From assembly GCF_000743945.1 (NCBI RefSeq), contig NZ_CP009238.1, forward strand, positions 1,550,001 to 1,614,000: 64,000 nt of DNA, given 5' to 3'. The translations under genes and the position numbers were made by a program. This stretch comes from Basilea psittacipulmonis DSM 24701. GTDB lineage: Bacteria > Pseudomonadota > Gammaproteobacteria > Burkholderiales > Burkholderiaceae_B. The notes beneath the pieces are model-generated. The model did not search any database. It saw nothing but the letters and a program-made list of their open reading frames with translations, and was not told the DNA's origin. Below are positions 28,801 through 36,740 of the stretch, in pieces; position 1 is the stretch's first letter, and each line of letters begins with the position of its first letter.

Positions 28801-29234
28801 TATGTGAAGTCAATCTTCACACCTCGACTTTATTACCCGATGATTATTGTCCTGATGTTCACACACGTTTAACATTTTATAAACGTTTGGCCCATGCCCA
28901 AAATGAAGAAACACTCATTGGAATTCGAGAAGAAATTACCGATCGTTTTGGTGTACTTCCAGAGGCTACACGTGCACTTATCGAAAGTCATCGAATCCGC
29001 TTAATGGCTGAACCACTAGGGATTACAAAAGTGGATATAGGTGATGATGTGGCTATCATTCATTTCGGACCTCGTACAAAAATCGATCCGAAAAAATTAA
29101 TCTTACTCATCCAGTCGCAGCGTCAGATCAAAATGATGGGTTCCGATAAAATCCGCATTCAATTAAAACCCGAATGGGAGCTAAAACAGAAAATTCAATT
29201 TATTTTGCAAGAAATTATCCAAGCCTTACAATAA
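25809..29234 (+). CDS. mfd: Transcription-repair coupling factor Mfd
   Basis: A 1141-residue translocase that removes stalled RNA polymerase and recruits UvrA. UvrB-like N-terminal domains (about 1-340) include DWETLPYDTFSPH; a CarD-like RNA-polymerase interaction domain is near residue 476 (EGDPVVHVNYGIGKYLGL); the RecG-like motor has Walker A GDVGFGKTE near 624 and DEEH near 726, then ETGIDVPNANTIIIHRADKLGL and QLRGRVGRS; the C-terminal TRCF domain contains YCPDVHTRLTFYKRLA. A TATAAT is at 25795-25800, 9 bases before the ATG, which would imply a very short leader. Confidence 0.96.
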   Translation: MKLTEIKSIQEQFAKGKKAIAPIGYGSSDSLLLSELALSGQKLVVFCADPQQAKRLLEEISLFHSSLKVRHFPDWETLPYDTFSPHSDLVSERLKTLQSLLKDDIDVLTIPVSTALYFLCPKQYVQAHSFQFKQGDKISIEHFKENLINANYAHVSQVTAAGEFSVRGSLIDLFPMGADTAFRIDLFDDEIDSIRSFDIDTQLSIEPVDHIDLLPGREFPLDDSSCQRFRSKFRELVEGDPTKYDVYKDIGNGIASAGIEYFLPLFYDQVATIFDYLPQDTICCLHGDIQKSIHDFFDTTLKTYQFLKNSQERAVISPEHLFIKEDDFFNRLKSFSQLKFSTEKESKDFSAIEDVSVISRSSDPFFKLKNLLSSTDQRTLLCVDSLGRRETLEHILREQNLTPKTCDSIEDFLTRTEITFGICFAQLYDGFHIKKTGIHFLTENDLYPHTKSRTHRKQSKSSNIDLMIRDLAELHEGDPVVHVNYGIGKYLGLTRIDDGDGQIEMLHLEYANQTSLYVPVTHLHVISRYTGIDPDNVPLHKLGTDQWDRAKKKAAKQAHDVAAELLNLYARRQLREGTVFSLPLSDYHEFAQGFGFEETPDQADAIEAVIHDMTSGRAMDRLVCGDVGFGKTEVALRAAFICAANGKQVAILCPTTLLAEQHAKTFRDRFSEWPITVAELSRFRTGKETKQVIEGLSKGTVDIVVGTHKLISKDVRFKNLGLVIIDEEHRFGVKQKETLRSLRAEVDVLTLTATPIPRTLGMSLEGLRDFSVIATAPQKRLAIKTFVRKEDGSTIREAVLRELRRGGQVYFLHNEVDTIENRKKKLEELIPEANIAVAHGQMNERELESIMKGFYQHRYNVLLCTTIIETGIDVPNANTIIIHRADKLGLAQLHQLRGRVGRSHHQAYAYLLTPGNDAITKNAKLRLEAIQNLQELGSGFYLAMNDMEIRGTGEILGESQSGNIQDVGYSLYTEMLNKAITSLKNGYEPDLENPFNYLCEVNLHTSTLLPDDYCPDVHTRLTFYKRLAHAQNEETLIGIREEITDRFGVLPEATRALIESHRIRLMAEPLGITKVDIGDDVAIIHFGPRTKIDPKKLILLIQSQRQIKMMGSDKIRIQLKPEWELKQKIQFILQEIIQALQ

Positions 29235-29427
29235 GCTTTCACAACGGTTTCACGCAAACATACCAACTTGATGAGGCTGATTTAACAATTTTTTATTCAC
29301 GTTTTATCATCCCCTATCACTCATCTTTATTCACCCTACCATCATTTTTTATGCGGCCCTCTATTATCTAAACAAAAGCTCATTATTTAACTTACCCAAT
29401 TCAGTTATCGATAACTCAATAAACCCT

Positions 29428-29433
29428 TATAAT
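29428..29433 (+). promoter_or_regulatory. Candidate -10 box before the MFS gene
   Basis: A perfect TATAAT lies in the 225-base gap after mfd. The sequence 17 bases upstream (TTATCG at 29405-29410) is a weak -35. It would give a leader of roughly 30 bases. The rest of the gap shows nothing recognisable. Confidence 0.4.
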
Positions 29434-29468
29434 ATAGGCTTTTTTCAATCCTCGTTATTTTGACCCAT

Positions 29469-30680
29469 ATGTTATCCACAAAAAACATGACTAAAATGGC
29501 TTATTTTCGTGTTGTGTTATTTGCCATTGCGGCGTTTGTCGCCAATACAACCGAATTTATTCCCGTTGCACTTTTATCCGATATAGGAAAAAGCTTTGAA
29601 ATTCCTGTCTCTAAAGTAGGCATTATGATTACCGTCTATGCGTGGGTAGTCACGATTATGTCCCTACCATTTATGATTATTTTTTCAAAAACAGAACGAC
29701 GCAAATTGCTGATGGTTGTATTCACTGTTTTTATTTTGGGGCATATCTTATCAGCTTTATCTTGGAACTTTGAAGTGCTCATTATTTCTCGAATATGTAT
29801 TGCTTTATCTCATGCTGTATTTTGGTCCATTACCGCTTCTTTAGTGATGAGAGTGGCTCCAAAAGGTAAGAAACAACAAGCCTTAGCATGGTTAACTTTG
29901 GGTACTGCGATGGCCTTAATTCTTGGACTACCATTAGGACGGATTATTGGTCAGTTATTAGGTTGGCGAGTCACTTTTGGATTAATCGGATTGCTAGCTT
30001 TCATCATCATGGTGCTCATGTATAAATTTTTACCAAATTTGAAAGCCAAAAATACAGGATCATTAAGCAGTGTTCCGATAGTTTTAAAACGTCCTTTGAT
30101 TTTGGGTATTTTTGCTTTGACGGCGACCGCTATCGTCGCTCATTTCACCGCTTACAGCTATATCGAACCTTTTATGATACAAATCTCACATATGTCTAAT
30201 GATATGGCGACATTAGTATTATTAATTTTTGGTATTTCAGGTATCGTTGCAAGCTGGATTTTCGGGCGTTTCAACCCTAAATACCCCAATATATTAATGC
30301 GTACGGCCCTTATTACTTTGATGATCTCGCTTCTTTGTCTTGCCCCATTAAGCCAACATCACATCTTTATGTACGCCTTAATTTTCTTATGGGGTGTTAG
30401 CATTTCTTGTTTGGGCTTATGTATGATGCTCAGAATTTTATTATATGCCCCCGATGCGACTGATATTGCCACAGCCATGTATTCTGGTATGTTTAACCTA
30501 GGAATTGGTGGTGGAGCACTTTTAGGTGGTATAGTAATGGATAGGATTGGGCTAATCAATATTGGATGGGTAGGAGCTTTATTAACCTTTATCGGTTTAA
30601 TAATTCATTTAACCGTACATTATCGATACCAACATACTGCCCCACAGCCTAATCATAGAAATGTCGAAATATTACATTAA
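29469..30680 (+). CDS. MFS efflux transporter, SotB/AraJ-like
   Basis: A protein of about 403 residues from the ATG at 29469 (a TTG three codons earlier is the longest frame). It has roughly twelve hydrophobic segments and begins with the drug:H+ antiporter-1 pattern FAIAAFVANTTEFIPVALLSDIG, followed by VGIMITVYAWVVTIMSLPFM and the loop motif SKTERRKLLM. The NTTEFIPVALL signature is that of the sugar-efflux (SotB/YdeA) branch. Substrate cannot be assigned. It precedes the ACT-domain gene by 21 bases and may be co-transcribed with it. Confidence 0.82.
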   Translation: MLSTKNMTKMAYFRVVLFAIAAFVANTTEFIPVALLSDIGKSFEIPVSKVGIMITVYAWVVTIMSLPFMIIFSKTERRKLLMVVFTVFILGHILSALSWNFEVLIISRICIALSHAVFWSITASLVMRVAPKGKKQQALAWLTLGTAMALILGLPLGRIIGQLLGWRVTFGLIGLLAFIIMVLMYKFLPNLKAKNTGSLSSVPIVLKRPLILGIFALTATAIVAHFTAYSYIEPFMIQISHMSNDMATLVLLIFGISGIVASWIFGRFNPKYPNILMRTALITLMISLLCLAPLSQHHIFMYALIFLWGVSISCLGLCMMLRILLYAPDATDIATAMYSGMFNLGIGGGALLGGIVMDRIGLINIGWVGALLTFIGLIIHLTVHYRYQHTAPQPNHRNVEILH

Positions 30681-30701
30681 TTCACACAGTGAGGATACGA
30701 G

Positions 30702-30980
30702 ATGAGTAAAAAAAATTCTGTTATTACAGTCATCGGCAAAGACCGCATTGGCATTGTATATGACATTGCCAAAATTCTAACTGAATACCAGTTTAATATT
30801 GTGAATATCAGCCAGCAACTTATGGATGACTACTTTACGATGATTATTCTAGTGGATACATCTAAGTGTCAAAAAACTCGTCAAGAAATGCTTGATATTT
30901 TCGCTCAAGAGTCAAAAAAACTCGCATTGGACATTCGTATGCAGAATGAAGATTTATTCAATGCTATGCACCGTATCTAA
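30702..30980 (+). CDS. ACT-domain protein, UPF0237 family
   Basis: A 92-residue single ACT domain ([21 protein letters not shown] at the start, then the beta strand MIILVDTS). UPF0237 proteins are small predicted ligand-binding regulators. The gene is 11 bases upstream of the UPF0210 gene, its near-universal partner, and the pair has no agreed function. RBS and coupling suggest an operon. Confidence 0.88.
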   Translation: MSKKNSVITVIGKDRIGIVYDIAKILTEYQFNIVNISQQLMDDYFTMIILVDTSKCQKTRQEMLDIFAQESKKLALDIRMQNEDLFNAMHRI

Positions 30981-30991
30981 GGAGTGTCATT

Positions 30992-32353
30992 GTGAGTAAC
31001 TTTGAATATTCTGAAATATTAGAAACAGTGAGAATGGTCACTGATCAGAACTTTGATGTTCGCACCATAACTATCGGCATCGATCTACATGATTGTATTC
31101 ACCCTGATATTGATGTTTTGAATAAAAACATTTACGAAAAAATTACCACTATTGGTAAGGATTTAGTACCTGTTGCTCAATATATTTCAGCAAAATATGG
31201 TGTACCTATTGTCAACCAGCGTATTTCCGTTACACCTATCGCCCAAATCGCCGCTGCAACAAACGCTGAGAGTTATGTTTCGATTGCAGAAACACTCGAT
31301 CGTGCTGCCAAAGCCATTGGTGTTTCTTTTATCGGTGGATTTTCTGCTTTGGTACAAAAAGGCATGTCAAAAGCAGATGAGATTTTGATTCGCTCTATCC
31401 CAGAAGCCATGAAAAAAACGGATATTGTCTGTAGTTCAGTCAATATTGGTAGTACACGTGCTGGCATCAATATGGATGCCGTTAAGCTATGCGGAGAAAT
31501 GATCAAGAAAACAGCAGAGATCACACCTGAAGGTTTTGGTTGTGCCAAGATCGTCGTATTCTGTAATGCTGTAGAAGATAATCCTTTTATGGCAGGAGCG
31601 TTTCATGGTTCAGGTGAAGCAGGTGCTGTGATTAATGTTGGCGTTTCAGGACCCGGTGTCGTACAAGAAGCTTTAAAACAATGTGGAGAAAGCAAAAACC
31701 TGACCGAAATCGCTGAGATTGTGAAAAAAACCGCGTTTAAGATTACTCGTGTCGGAGAGTTGATCGGTCACGAAGCGGCCAAACGCTTAAACATTCCTTT
31801 TGGTATTTTGGACCTATCACTGGCCCCTACCCCCGCAGTAGGCGATTCAGTCGCACGTATTCTTGAACTCATGGGACTAAGTGTATGCGGTACTCATGGC
31901 ACAACCGCTGCTTTGGCACTATTAAATGATGCAGTCAAAAAAGGTGGCATGATGGCATCTTCATCAGTGGGCGGGCTTAGCGGTGCTTTTATCCCTGTAT
32001 CAGAGGACGAAGGCATGATTGCTGCCGCTGAATCTGGTTTATTAACATTAGATAAGCTAGAAGCCATGACTGCAGTATGCTCAGTGGGATTAGATATGAT
32101 TGCTGTACCAGGTTCTACCAGTGCTGCCACCATTTCTGGCATTATTGCTGATGAAGCTGCCATCGGTATGATCAATAGCAAAACCACTGCTGTTCGTATT
32201 ATTCCCGTACCAGGTAAAGATGTCGGCGATAGCGTGGAGTTTGGTGGTTTATTAGGTTATGCACCGATTATGCCCGTAAAAAATGGCAGTTGTGAAGTCT
32301 TTGTCAACCGCGGTGGGCGTATTCCTGCACCTGTGCAGTCTATGAAAAACTAG
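30992..32353 (+). CDS. UPF0210 (DUF711, PFL-family) protein
   Basis: A 453-residue protein starting at GTG 30992 with a strong AAGGAG at 30979-30984. Family blocks include [75 protein letters not shown] and the C-terminal [10 protein letters not shown]. It is rich in Gly and has a pyruvate-formate-lyase-like fold by homology, but no activity is established. Its stop codon at 32351-32353 is followed within about 10 bases by phage-derived sequence from another locus, so its native downstream region has been replaced. Confidence 0.92.
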   Translation: MSNFEYSEILETVRMVTDQNFDVRTITIGIDLHDCIHPDIDVLNKNIYEKITTIGKDLVPVAQYISAKYGVPIVNQRISVTPIAQIAAATNAESYVSIAETLDRAAKAIGVSFIGGFSALVQKGMSKADEILIRSIPEAMKKTDIVCSSVNIGSTRAGINMDAVKLCGEMIKKTAEITPEGFGCAKIVVFCNAVEDNPFMAGAFHGSGEAGAVINVGVSGPGVVQEALKQCGESKNLTEIAEIVKKTAFKITRVGELIGHEAAKRLNIPFGILDLSLAPTPAVGDSVARILELMGLSVCGTHGTTAALALLNDAVKKGGMMASSSVGGLSGAFIPVSEDEGMIAAAESGLLTLDKLEAMTAVCSVGLDMIAVPGSTSAATISGIIADEAAIGMINSKTTAVRIIPVPGKDVGDSVEFGGLLGYAPIMPVKNGSCEVFVNRGGRIPAPVQSMKN

Positions 32354-32366
32354 CTGTTGGAAAGAA

Positions 32367-33090
32367 TCGTTGTCCTGTCGCAATGAGTTTTGCGTAATAT
32401 ATTGATTTACAACCGATTCTGTTTTAATATTATCAGTAACAAGGTTCTCATGACCTGAAGCGAGGCCAGGGCGCAATTGAAGCGCGAGCCGTTTCAGTAA
32501 TTGAGAACCTTTTTCTTTGCTGTGCGACTTCATTACTACCTTGTTATGAATCTCTAAATAAGCATGCCCTATCTCGTGAGCCAGTGTTGAGAAGTCCGCT
32601 TTTTGAAATAGATGGATAGTGTTAGACTCTGGGTTAAACGCACCTCGGGGCGACTCGTTGTCCTGACGCAACGAGTTTTGCGTAATATATTGATTTAAAT
32701 CCGATTCTGTTTTAACATTATCAGTAACAAGGTTCTCATGACCTGAAGCGAGGCCAGAGCGCAATTGGAGCGCGAGCCGTTTCAGTAATTGAGAGCCTTT
32801 TTCTTTGCTGTGCGACCATCATTACTACCTTGTTATGAGTCTCTAAATAAGCATGCCCCATCTCATGAGCCAGTGTTGAGAAGTCTGCTTTTTGAAATAG
32901 ATGGATAGTGTTAGACTCTGGGTTAAACGCACCTCGGGGAGAATCGTTGTCCTGACGCAACGAGTTTTGTGTAATATATTGATTTAAATCTGATTCTGTT
33001 TTAACATTATCAGTAACAAGGTTCTCATGACCTGAAGCGAGGCCAGGGCGCAATTGGAGCGCGAGCCGTTTCAGTAACTGAGGACCTTTT
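32367..33090. repeat. Tandem repeat, about 2.5 copies of a 288-289 bp unit
   Basis: The phrase TCGTTGTCCTG starts at 32367, 32655 and 32944. Units 32367-32654 and 32655-32943 are nearly identical through the sequence encoding NLVTDN...NQYITQNSLRQDN and LAHE(M/I)GHAYLE; the third unit is partial and runs into the variable domain near 33090. Each full unit re-encodes the join between the variable domain and the metallopeptidase-like domain. Confidence 0.9.
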
Positions 33091-33495
33091 TCTTTATGCC
33101 AATACAGCAGGTCATTTTCTAATCCTTTTTTCAGCCCCACAAAATTCTTACCATAAGCACTGGCAATCTTCACAACTTCAAAGCCACCATGAACCTCTTT
33201 AATATGCAAGGCTACAACAACAGGAAGTGATGTTCCTTTCACATTTTCTGTTAACTCAGTTAAGACAACATAACCACTTTCCTCAGTATGAGATTTCATC
33301 ACCGCTACAGGATTATTAATCTCTCTTGGCAACTGTTTTATCGTTTCGGGGGTCACATTATGTTTGCCTTTCATGACCTTATGAAGCACCCTACCTGTAA
33401 TTTCAACATTAACATCGGGCAATCCTAACATTTTCAAAACCGTAGGTGTCGTTCCTACTTTAATATATCCAGATCCACTTTTACCATCAGCAACC

Positions 33496-34499
33496 TTATC
33501 CACCGCCTTAGCAAAATCTGAATTGGTACGCTCATCAAGCTGGTAATAGATATTAGGATTATCTTTACTAAAAGTACCTACGTTACCAACAGCAGATTTA
33601 ATCTGATTAGACCCACTAACAACGAAATGCTGACTACCGTCGGCTTGATTAATAATGCTTCCTGTCGCTCCTAGAACTTCACTAACGGCTTGTAACGTTT
33701 GCTCAGCATCCATTCCGTTGATGTTTATCATCTCATTAATAACATCAACATCGTTACTATTTTCCTCTAACAAATATTCCAAGGCGGTTCTCATTGCGGC
33801 CGCTTCACCGGAATAAGCTACATCATCGTAGTTACTCAAAAAACCGACCTCTGTTTCGTCACCGTTGAGCTCATCGATACGCTTAATAATTTTTTTAATG
33901 GCAGTCGGTTTGAGGGTGACTTTATCATTCGAGAATACGGTGGGCACATTAAGAAATACAGAAAACACATGTCCATTTTCGCTGGTGTATAAATTGGCAA
34001 AGTTCGGGTCTGATGTAAAGTAATGTCCTCGTCCATCAGCCGTCCCATTTTTTCCCATAAAGTCCATGGTGAATGTATCAAACGGAGCATGACCAGTACC
34101 GTGATACACAACCAAAGGTTCGCCCGTTCTTGGATTGACCACCTTTGATGTTTTCTTATTTGGTTTTTCCCAATTGCCAAACCAAGCTTTAAACTCAGGT
34201 GTTCTAACCTGCACCCATTGTTCATAGGTCAATTCTGTTTTTCCTTGACTTTTAGCTTGCTCATAGGCCTGCTTACCACCGTATTTATTGGCTGTTTCTG
34301 TAAAGGATGTACTCTCAACAGTATTAATATCGCCTTGATAATATTGACTTTCACTGTTATTTGGGCTACTATCTTCAGTAATGTGGGATATGCCTTCTTT
34401 CGTTTCGGACGTTAGGTTTAACAGGGGCACAGCGTGTTGTAACACTTTGTGGGCATTGGCCGTTGAAGGATACTTCCACATTGTTACCGTTCTTAAATC
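33496..34499. repeat. 1-kb duplication shared with the prophage gene at 48105-49108
   Basis: Gapless alignment at a constant offset of 14609 bases. I counted 24 mismatches in 1004 positions by hand. It encodes the ADP-ribosyltransferase-like region and its N-terminal linker. Identity ends abruptly at both sides: at 34499/49108 in the PBECR domain and at 33496/48105 before the variable domain. Confidence 0.92.
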
Positions 34500-34615
34500 C
34501 CTTTTGTTCTTGCTTACCTCCGAAACAAGTACAACTGTCCCATCATCTACCTTCTTTGCAAACATTAAACTTTGATTCCCTAATCGAAAAACTTAGCTTG
34601 TCAATAGAACTATCC

Positions 34616-34818
34616 ACCACCGTATTTATTGGCTGTTTCCGTAAACGATGTATGCTCAACAGGATTAATATCGCCTTGATAATATTGATTTTCATCATTT
34701 TTTAGGCTAGTATTAGTCTCGTGGGAAGATGCCACTGTCGTTTCGGACGTTCGGGCTAGGGACACAGCATGCTTCAGTGCCTTGTGGACATTAGTCGCTG
34801 GAGGATATTTCCACATGC
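34616..34818 (-). pseudogene. Second, more diverged fragment of the same phage gene segment
   Basis: A short leftward frame (MWKYPPATNVHKALKHAVSL then NQYYQGDINPVEHTSFTETA) aligns with the PBECR end plus linker of the prophage protein (WKYPSTANAHKVLQHAVPL, SQYYQGDINTVESTSFTETA). It stops at KYGGG where the adjacent copy continues. It is flanked on its right by a hairpin with a T-run. It is a fragment, not a gene. Confidence 0.75.
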
Positions 34819-34820
34819 TA

Positions 34821-34846
34821 ACGCCATGTACATCATGGCGTTTTTT
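34821..34846 (+). terminator. Rho-independent-type hairpin
   Basis: ACGCCATG (34821-34828) pairs with CATGGCGT (34834-34841) around loop TACAT and runs into six T on the + strand. No + strand gene ends nearby, so it is either a relic or serves an unseen transcript. A related but weaker hairpin recurs at 35110-35135. Confidence 0.6.
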
Positions 34847-34984
34847 ACTGTTATCAGCTGTATAAATATTACACCACCACCAAAAATATCTATCAGATAT
34901 TTACAGATAAGTATGTCACTATCGTATTATGTATTTGATTAAATGATATGCAGCTAATATCACATTCACCACATTGACGATCAT

Positions 34985-35135
34985 CATTAATTAAATTATC
35001 ATCAACCCCGTGGAATATGCCCTTGTTCGTTTTGAACGTTTGGTTGGAGGTGACTGCTATTTCAATAGCTCGTTACTCATCAATCGATAAGGGATACTTC
35101 CACCTAATCATGTCACGTATATTATGACGTTTTTT
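34985..35135. repeat. Third, strongly decayed copy of the PBECR-end/linker segment with its hairpin
   Basis: The stretch GTGGAATATGCCC...CGTTTTGAACGTTTGG...GATACTTCCACC matches, with many changes, the pattern GTGGGATATGCC...CGTTTCGGACGTTAGG...GATACTTCCACA of the other copies. It ends in hairpin ATGTCA/TGACGT (35110-35115, 35125-35130, one G-T pair) plus T-run, in the same relative place as the hairpin at 34821. No open frame survives. Confidence 0.5.
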
Positions 35136-35217
35136 ATTACTACCTAGAATGTAGGCTCTCTCAATAATTCAATCAAAACCCTCAAGAAGCCCAATCAAAG
35201 TCATAATGATTCTTTAT

Positions 35218-35291
35218 CGAAGCATAGCGCAACCTGACAACACATCTGGTTTAGAACCAAAGGATTGTAAATTCGAATCTTACTGTCCCGA
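35218..35291 (+). pseudogene. Decayed tRNA-Pro-like gene
   Basis: A 74-base stretch follows the tRNA-Pro(UGG) pattern base by base: TAGCGC D-arm start, anticodon arm TCTGG-TTTAGAA-CCAAA, T-loop TTCGAAT, and acceptor 3' strand TGTCCCG then A. The D stem is broken (GCGC against ACAC), two acceptor pairs are lost (A-C, A-C), the anticodon stem has a C-A mismatch and the anticodon would be UAG instead of UGG. There is no encoded CCA. It overlaps a meaningless 68-codon frame. No intact tRNA-Pro is in the window. Confidence 0.6.
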
Positions 35292-35408
35292 GTACTTAAA
35301 TATATCTCATCAGTTTCTGACAAACATTCCCCATTTAGTATATGGTACTCTTCCACAAAGTCTGCCTATTTTTTGCCAACCTTTCAAAATTTCTCTAGAT
35401 CAAATAAA

Positions 35409-35446
35409 TTGATATTATTTTATATAATAAGGTTTTATTTTATAAT
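35409..35446 (+). promoter_or_regulatory. AT-rich control region of the N-hydroxylase gene
   Basis: A perfect inverted repeat TATTAT-N5-ATAATA (35413-35429) lies about 45 bases before the ATG, and two TATAAT boxes are at 35423-35428 and 35441-35446. The inverted repeat resembles a degenerate Fur site (10 of 19 consensus bases), which would suit a siderophore-type gene, but the match is weak. Confidence 0.3.
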
Positions 35447-35473
35447 GAAAATTTTATATTTAGGATATATTTT

Positions 35474-36739
35474 ATGTTATTTGATCTCGTCGGAATAGGA
35501 TGTGGGCCATTCAATCTTAGCGTGGCAGCACTCGCAGCATCTACAGAGATAAAAAGTTGTTTTTTTGATAAACAAACTTCTTATTCTTGGCACCAAGGAA
35601 TGCAATTACCTTTTGCCACTATTCAAAATAGCAGTATTAGAGATTTAGTTTCTTTAGCACTACCCACAAGCCCCTATTCTTTTCACAATTTCCTCCATCA
35701 AACAGGTCGATTAGAAGCACACACTATAGCTAATTTTGACGCTATTATGCGATGGGAGTTTAGCCAATATCTAGCTTGGATTATAGAAAAACTACCTTCT
35801 GTAAAATTAAGCCATACAGTTAAAAAAGTTATTCCAATACCCGAAGGATTTGCCGTCAGTGGAACAGATCCATCAAACTCTTCATTCACAGTAAAAACAA
35901 AAAACATTACATTAGCATTGGGAGTACGCCCATTTATTCCTTCTTTTGTACAAAAAATATTAAGTAAACAAGTCTTTCATAATAGTCAATATACATTTTA
36001 TAAATCCCCTTTTTTTAAAAATGTTGTAGTTATTGGCGGTGGACAAAGTGGATTAGAAGTCGTTATCGATTTACTATCACAACATTCAAATATTGAGTCC
36101 ATTACATTGATTCATCAAGAAGCATTTATAAATCAGATAGAAGATTCACAGTTTGCAGAAGACACCATTTATACCAGTAGTGCAATACAAAGTTTTTTAA
36201 CATTACCAGACACAACAAAAAAAGAATTTGTGCACAAACACCGTTTAACTAGCGACGGAGCATCTCCATCAACAATTCAACACCTATATCAATTACTATA
36301 CACAAATAAGTTTTTGGAAAATAACAAAGTTAATTTTCAACTTTTACCAAATACCTCTGTTTATGACATAAAACAATATCAAGACAATAATTACTTAGTG
36401 CATTTAAAAGAACTATCAACCAACAATCACAAAGAGTTAAAAGCCGACACCATTATCTTGGCAACTGGCTATGAACAATATTATCCTTCTCAACTACTAG
36501 ACACTAACATTACAACAGCAATAGAATTCAACGGTCCAACTCCTAAAACAAACGAATCTTATCAAGTATCTTACGAAGGTAAAGGAAAAATATTTATCCT
36601 TAACAATAGCAAATATTCACATGGATTAGCTGATCCGAATTTATCTCTTAATGCCATAAGAGCTCAAAAGATAATAAATGCGATTATGGAAAAAGAAGTA
36701 ATTTCTGTTGTACCACAAACTACTTTTACTAAGGGTTAA
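35474..36739 (+). CDS. L-lysine/L-ornithine (amine) N-hydroxylase, SidA/IucD/PvdA family
   Basis: A 421-residue flavin monooxygenase. The FAD-binding N-terminus is DLVGIGCGPFNLSVAAL (residues 3-19), followed by the family block FFDKQTSYSWHQGMQLPFATIQ and DLVSLALPTSPYSFHNFL. The NADPH-binding motif is VVVIGGGQSGLEVVIDLL and the C-terminal substrate/FAD motif is ILATGYEQYYPSQLL. Such enzymes make N-hydroxylated diamines for hydroxamate siderophores or related metabolites. No synthetase, acyltransferase or siderophore receptor is near, so the product is unknown. It is AT-richer than the core genes around it and is followed 1 base later by an EamA permease, likely its export or uptake partner. 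Acquisition by transfer is plausible. Confidence 0.85.
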   Translation: MLFDLVGIGCGPFNLSVAALAASTEIKSCFFDKQTSYSWHQGMQLPFATIQNSSIRDLVSLALPTSPYSFHNFLHQTGRLEAHTIANFDAIMRWEFSQYLAWIIEKLPSVKLSHTVKKVIPIPEGFAVSGTDPSNSSFTVKTKNITLALGVRPFIPSFVQKILSKQVFHNSQYTFYKSPFFKNVVVIGGGQSGLEVVIDLLSQHSNIESITLIHQEAFINQIEDSQFAEDTIYTSSAIQSFLTLPDTTKKEFVHKHRLTSDGASPSTIQHLYQLLYTNKFLENNKVNFQLLPNTSVYDIKQYQDNNYLVHLKELSTNNHKELKADTIILATGYEQYYPSQLLDTNITTAIEFNGPTPKTNESYQVSYEGKGKIFILNNSKYSHGLADPNLSLNAIRAQKIINAIMEKEVISVVPQTTFTKG

Positions 36740-36740
36740 T

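Larger units (their letters stand above)
32360..34565 (-). pseudogene. Broken chromosomal copy of the prophage polyvalent-protein cassette (ART - MuF-C-like - metallopeptidase-like)
   Basis: Leftward coding remnant homologous to codons of the 43826-51415 phage gene. From 34565: the last part of a PBECR-type nuclease domain, an ADP-ribosyltransferase-like region (VVYHGTGHAPFDTF near 34110), a MuF-C-like domain clearly different from the prophage one (33027-33495), then a metallopeptidase-like segment with LAHEMGHAYLE. The open frame runs 34565-32736 (609 codons). It then shifts frame at about 32813, where ACCATC replaces ACTTC of the next repeat, and resumes as a second frame that runs antisense into the UPF0210 gene. 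It lacks the N-terminal 750 or so residues and the whole C-terminal virion part of the phage protein, so it cannot be a working virion protein. Confidence 0.8.

Noticed and set aside
32252..32764. 170-codon open frame as an independent gene
   Set aside because: It is the continuation, after a one-base frameshift, of the broken phage-gene copy and runs antisense into the UPF0210 gene.
35206..35412. 68-codon open frame
   Set aside because: It overlaps the tRNA-Pro-like sequence, has no ribosome site and its translation shows no protein-like pattern.
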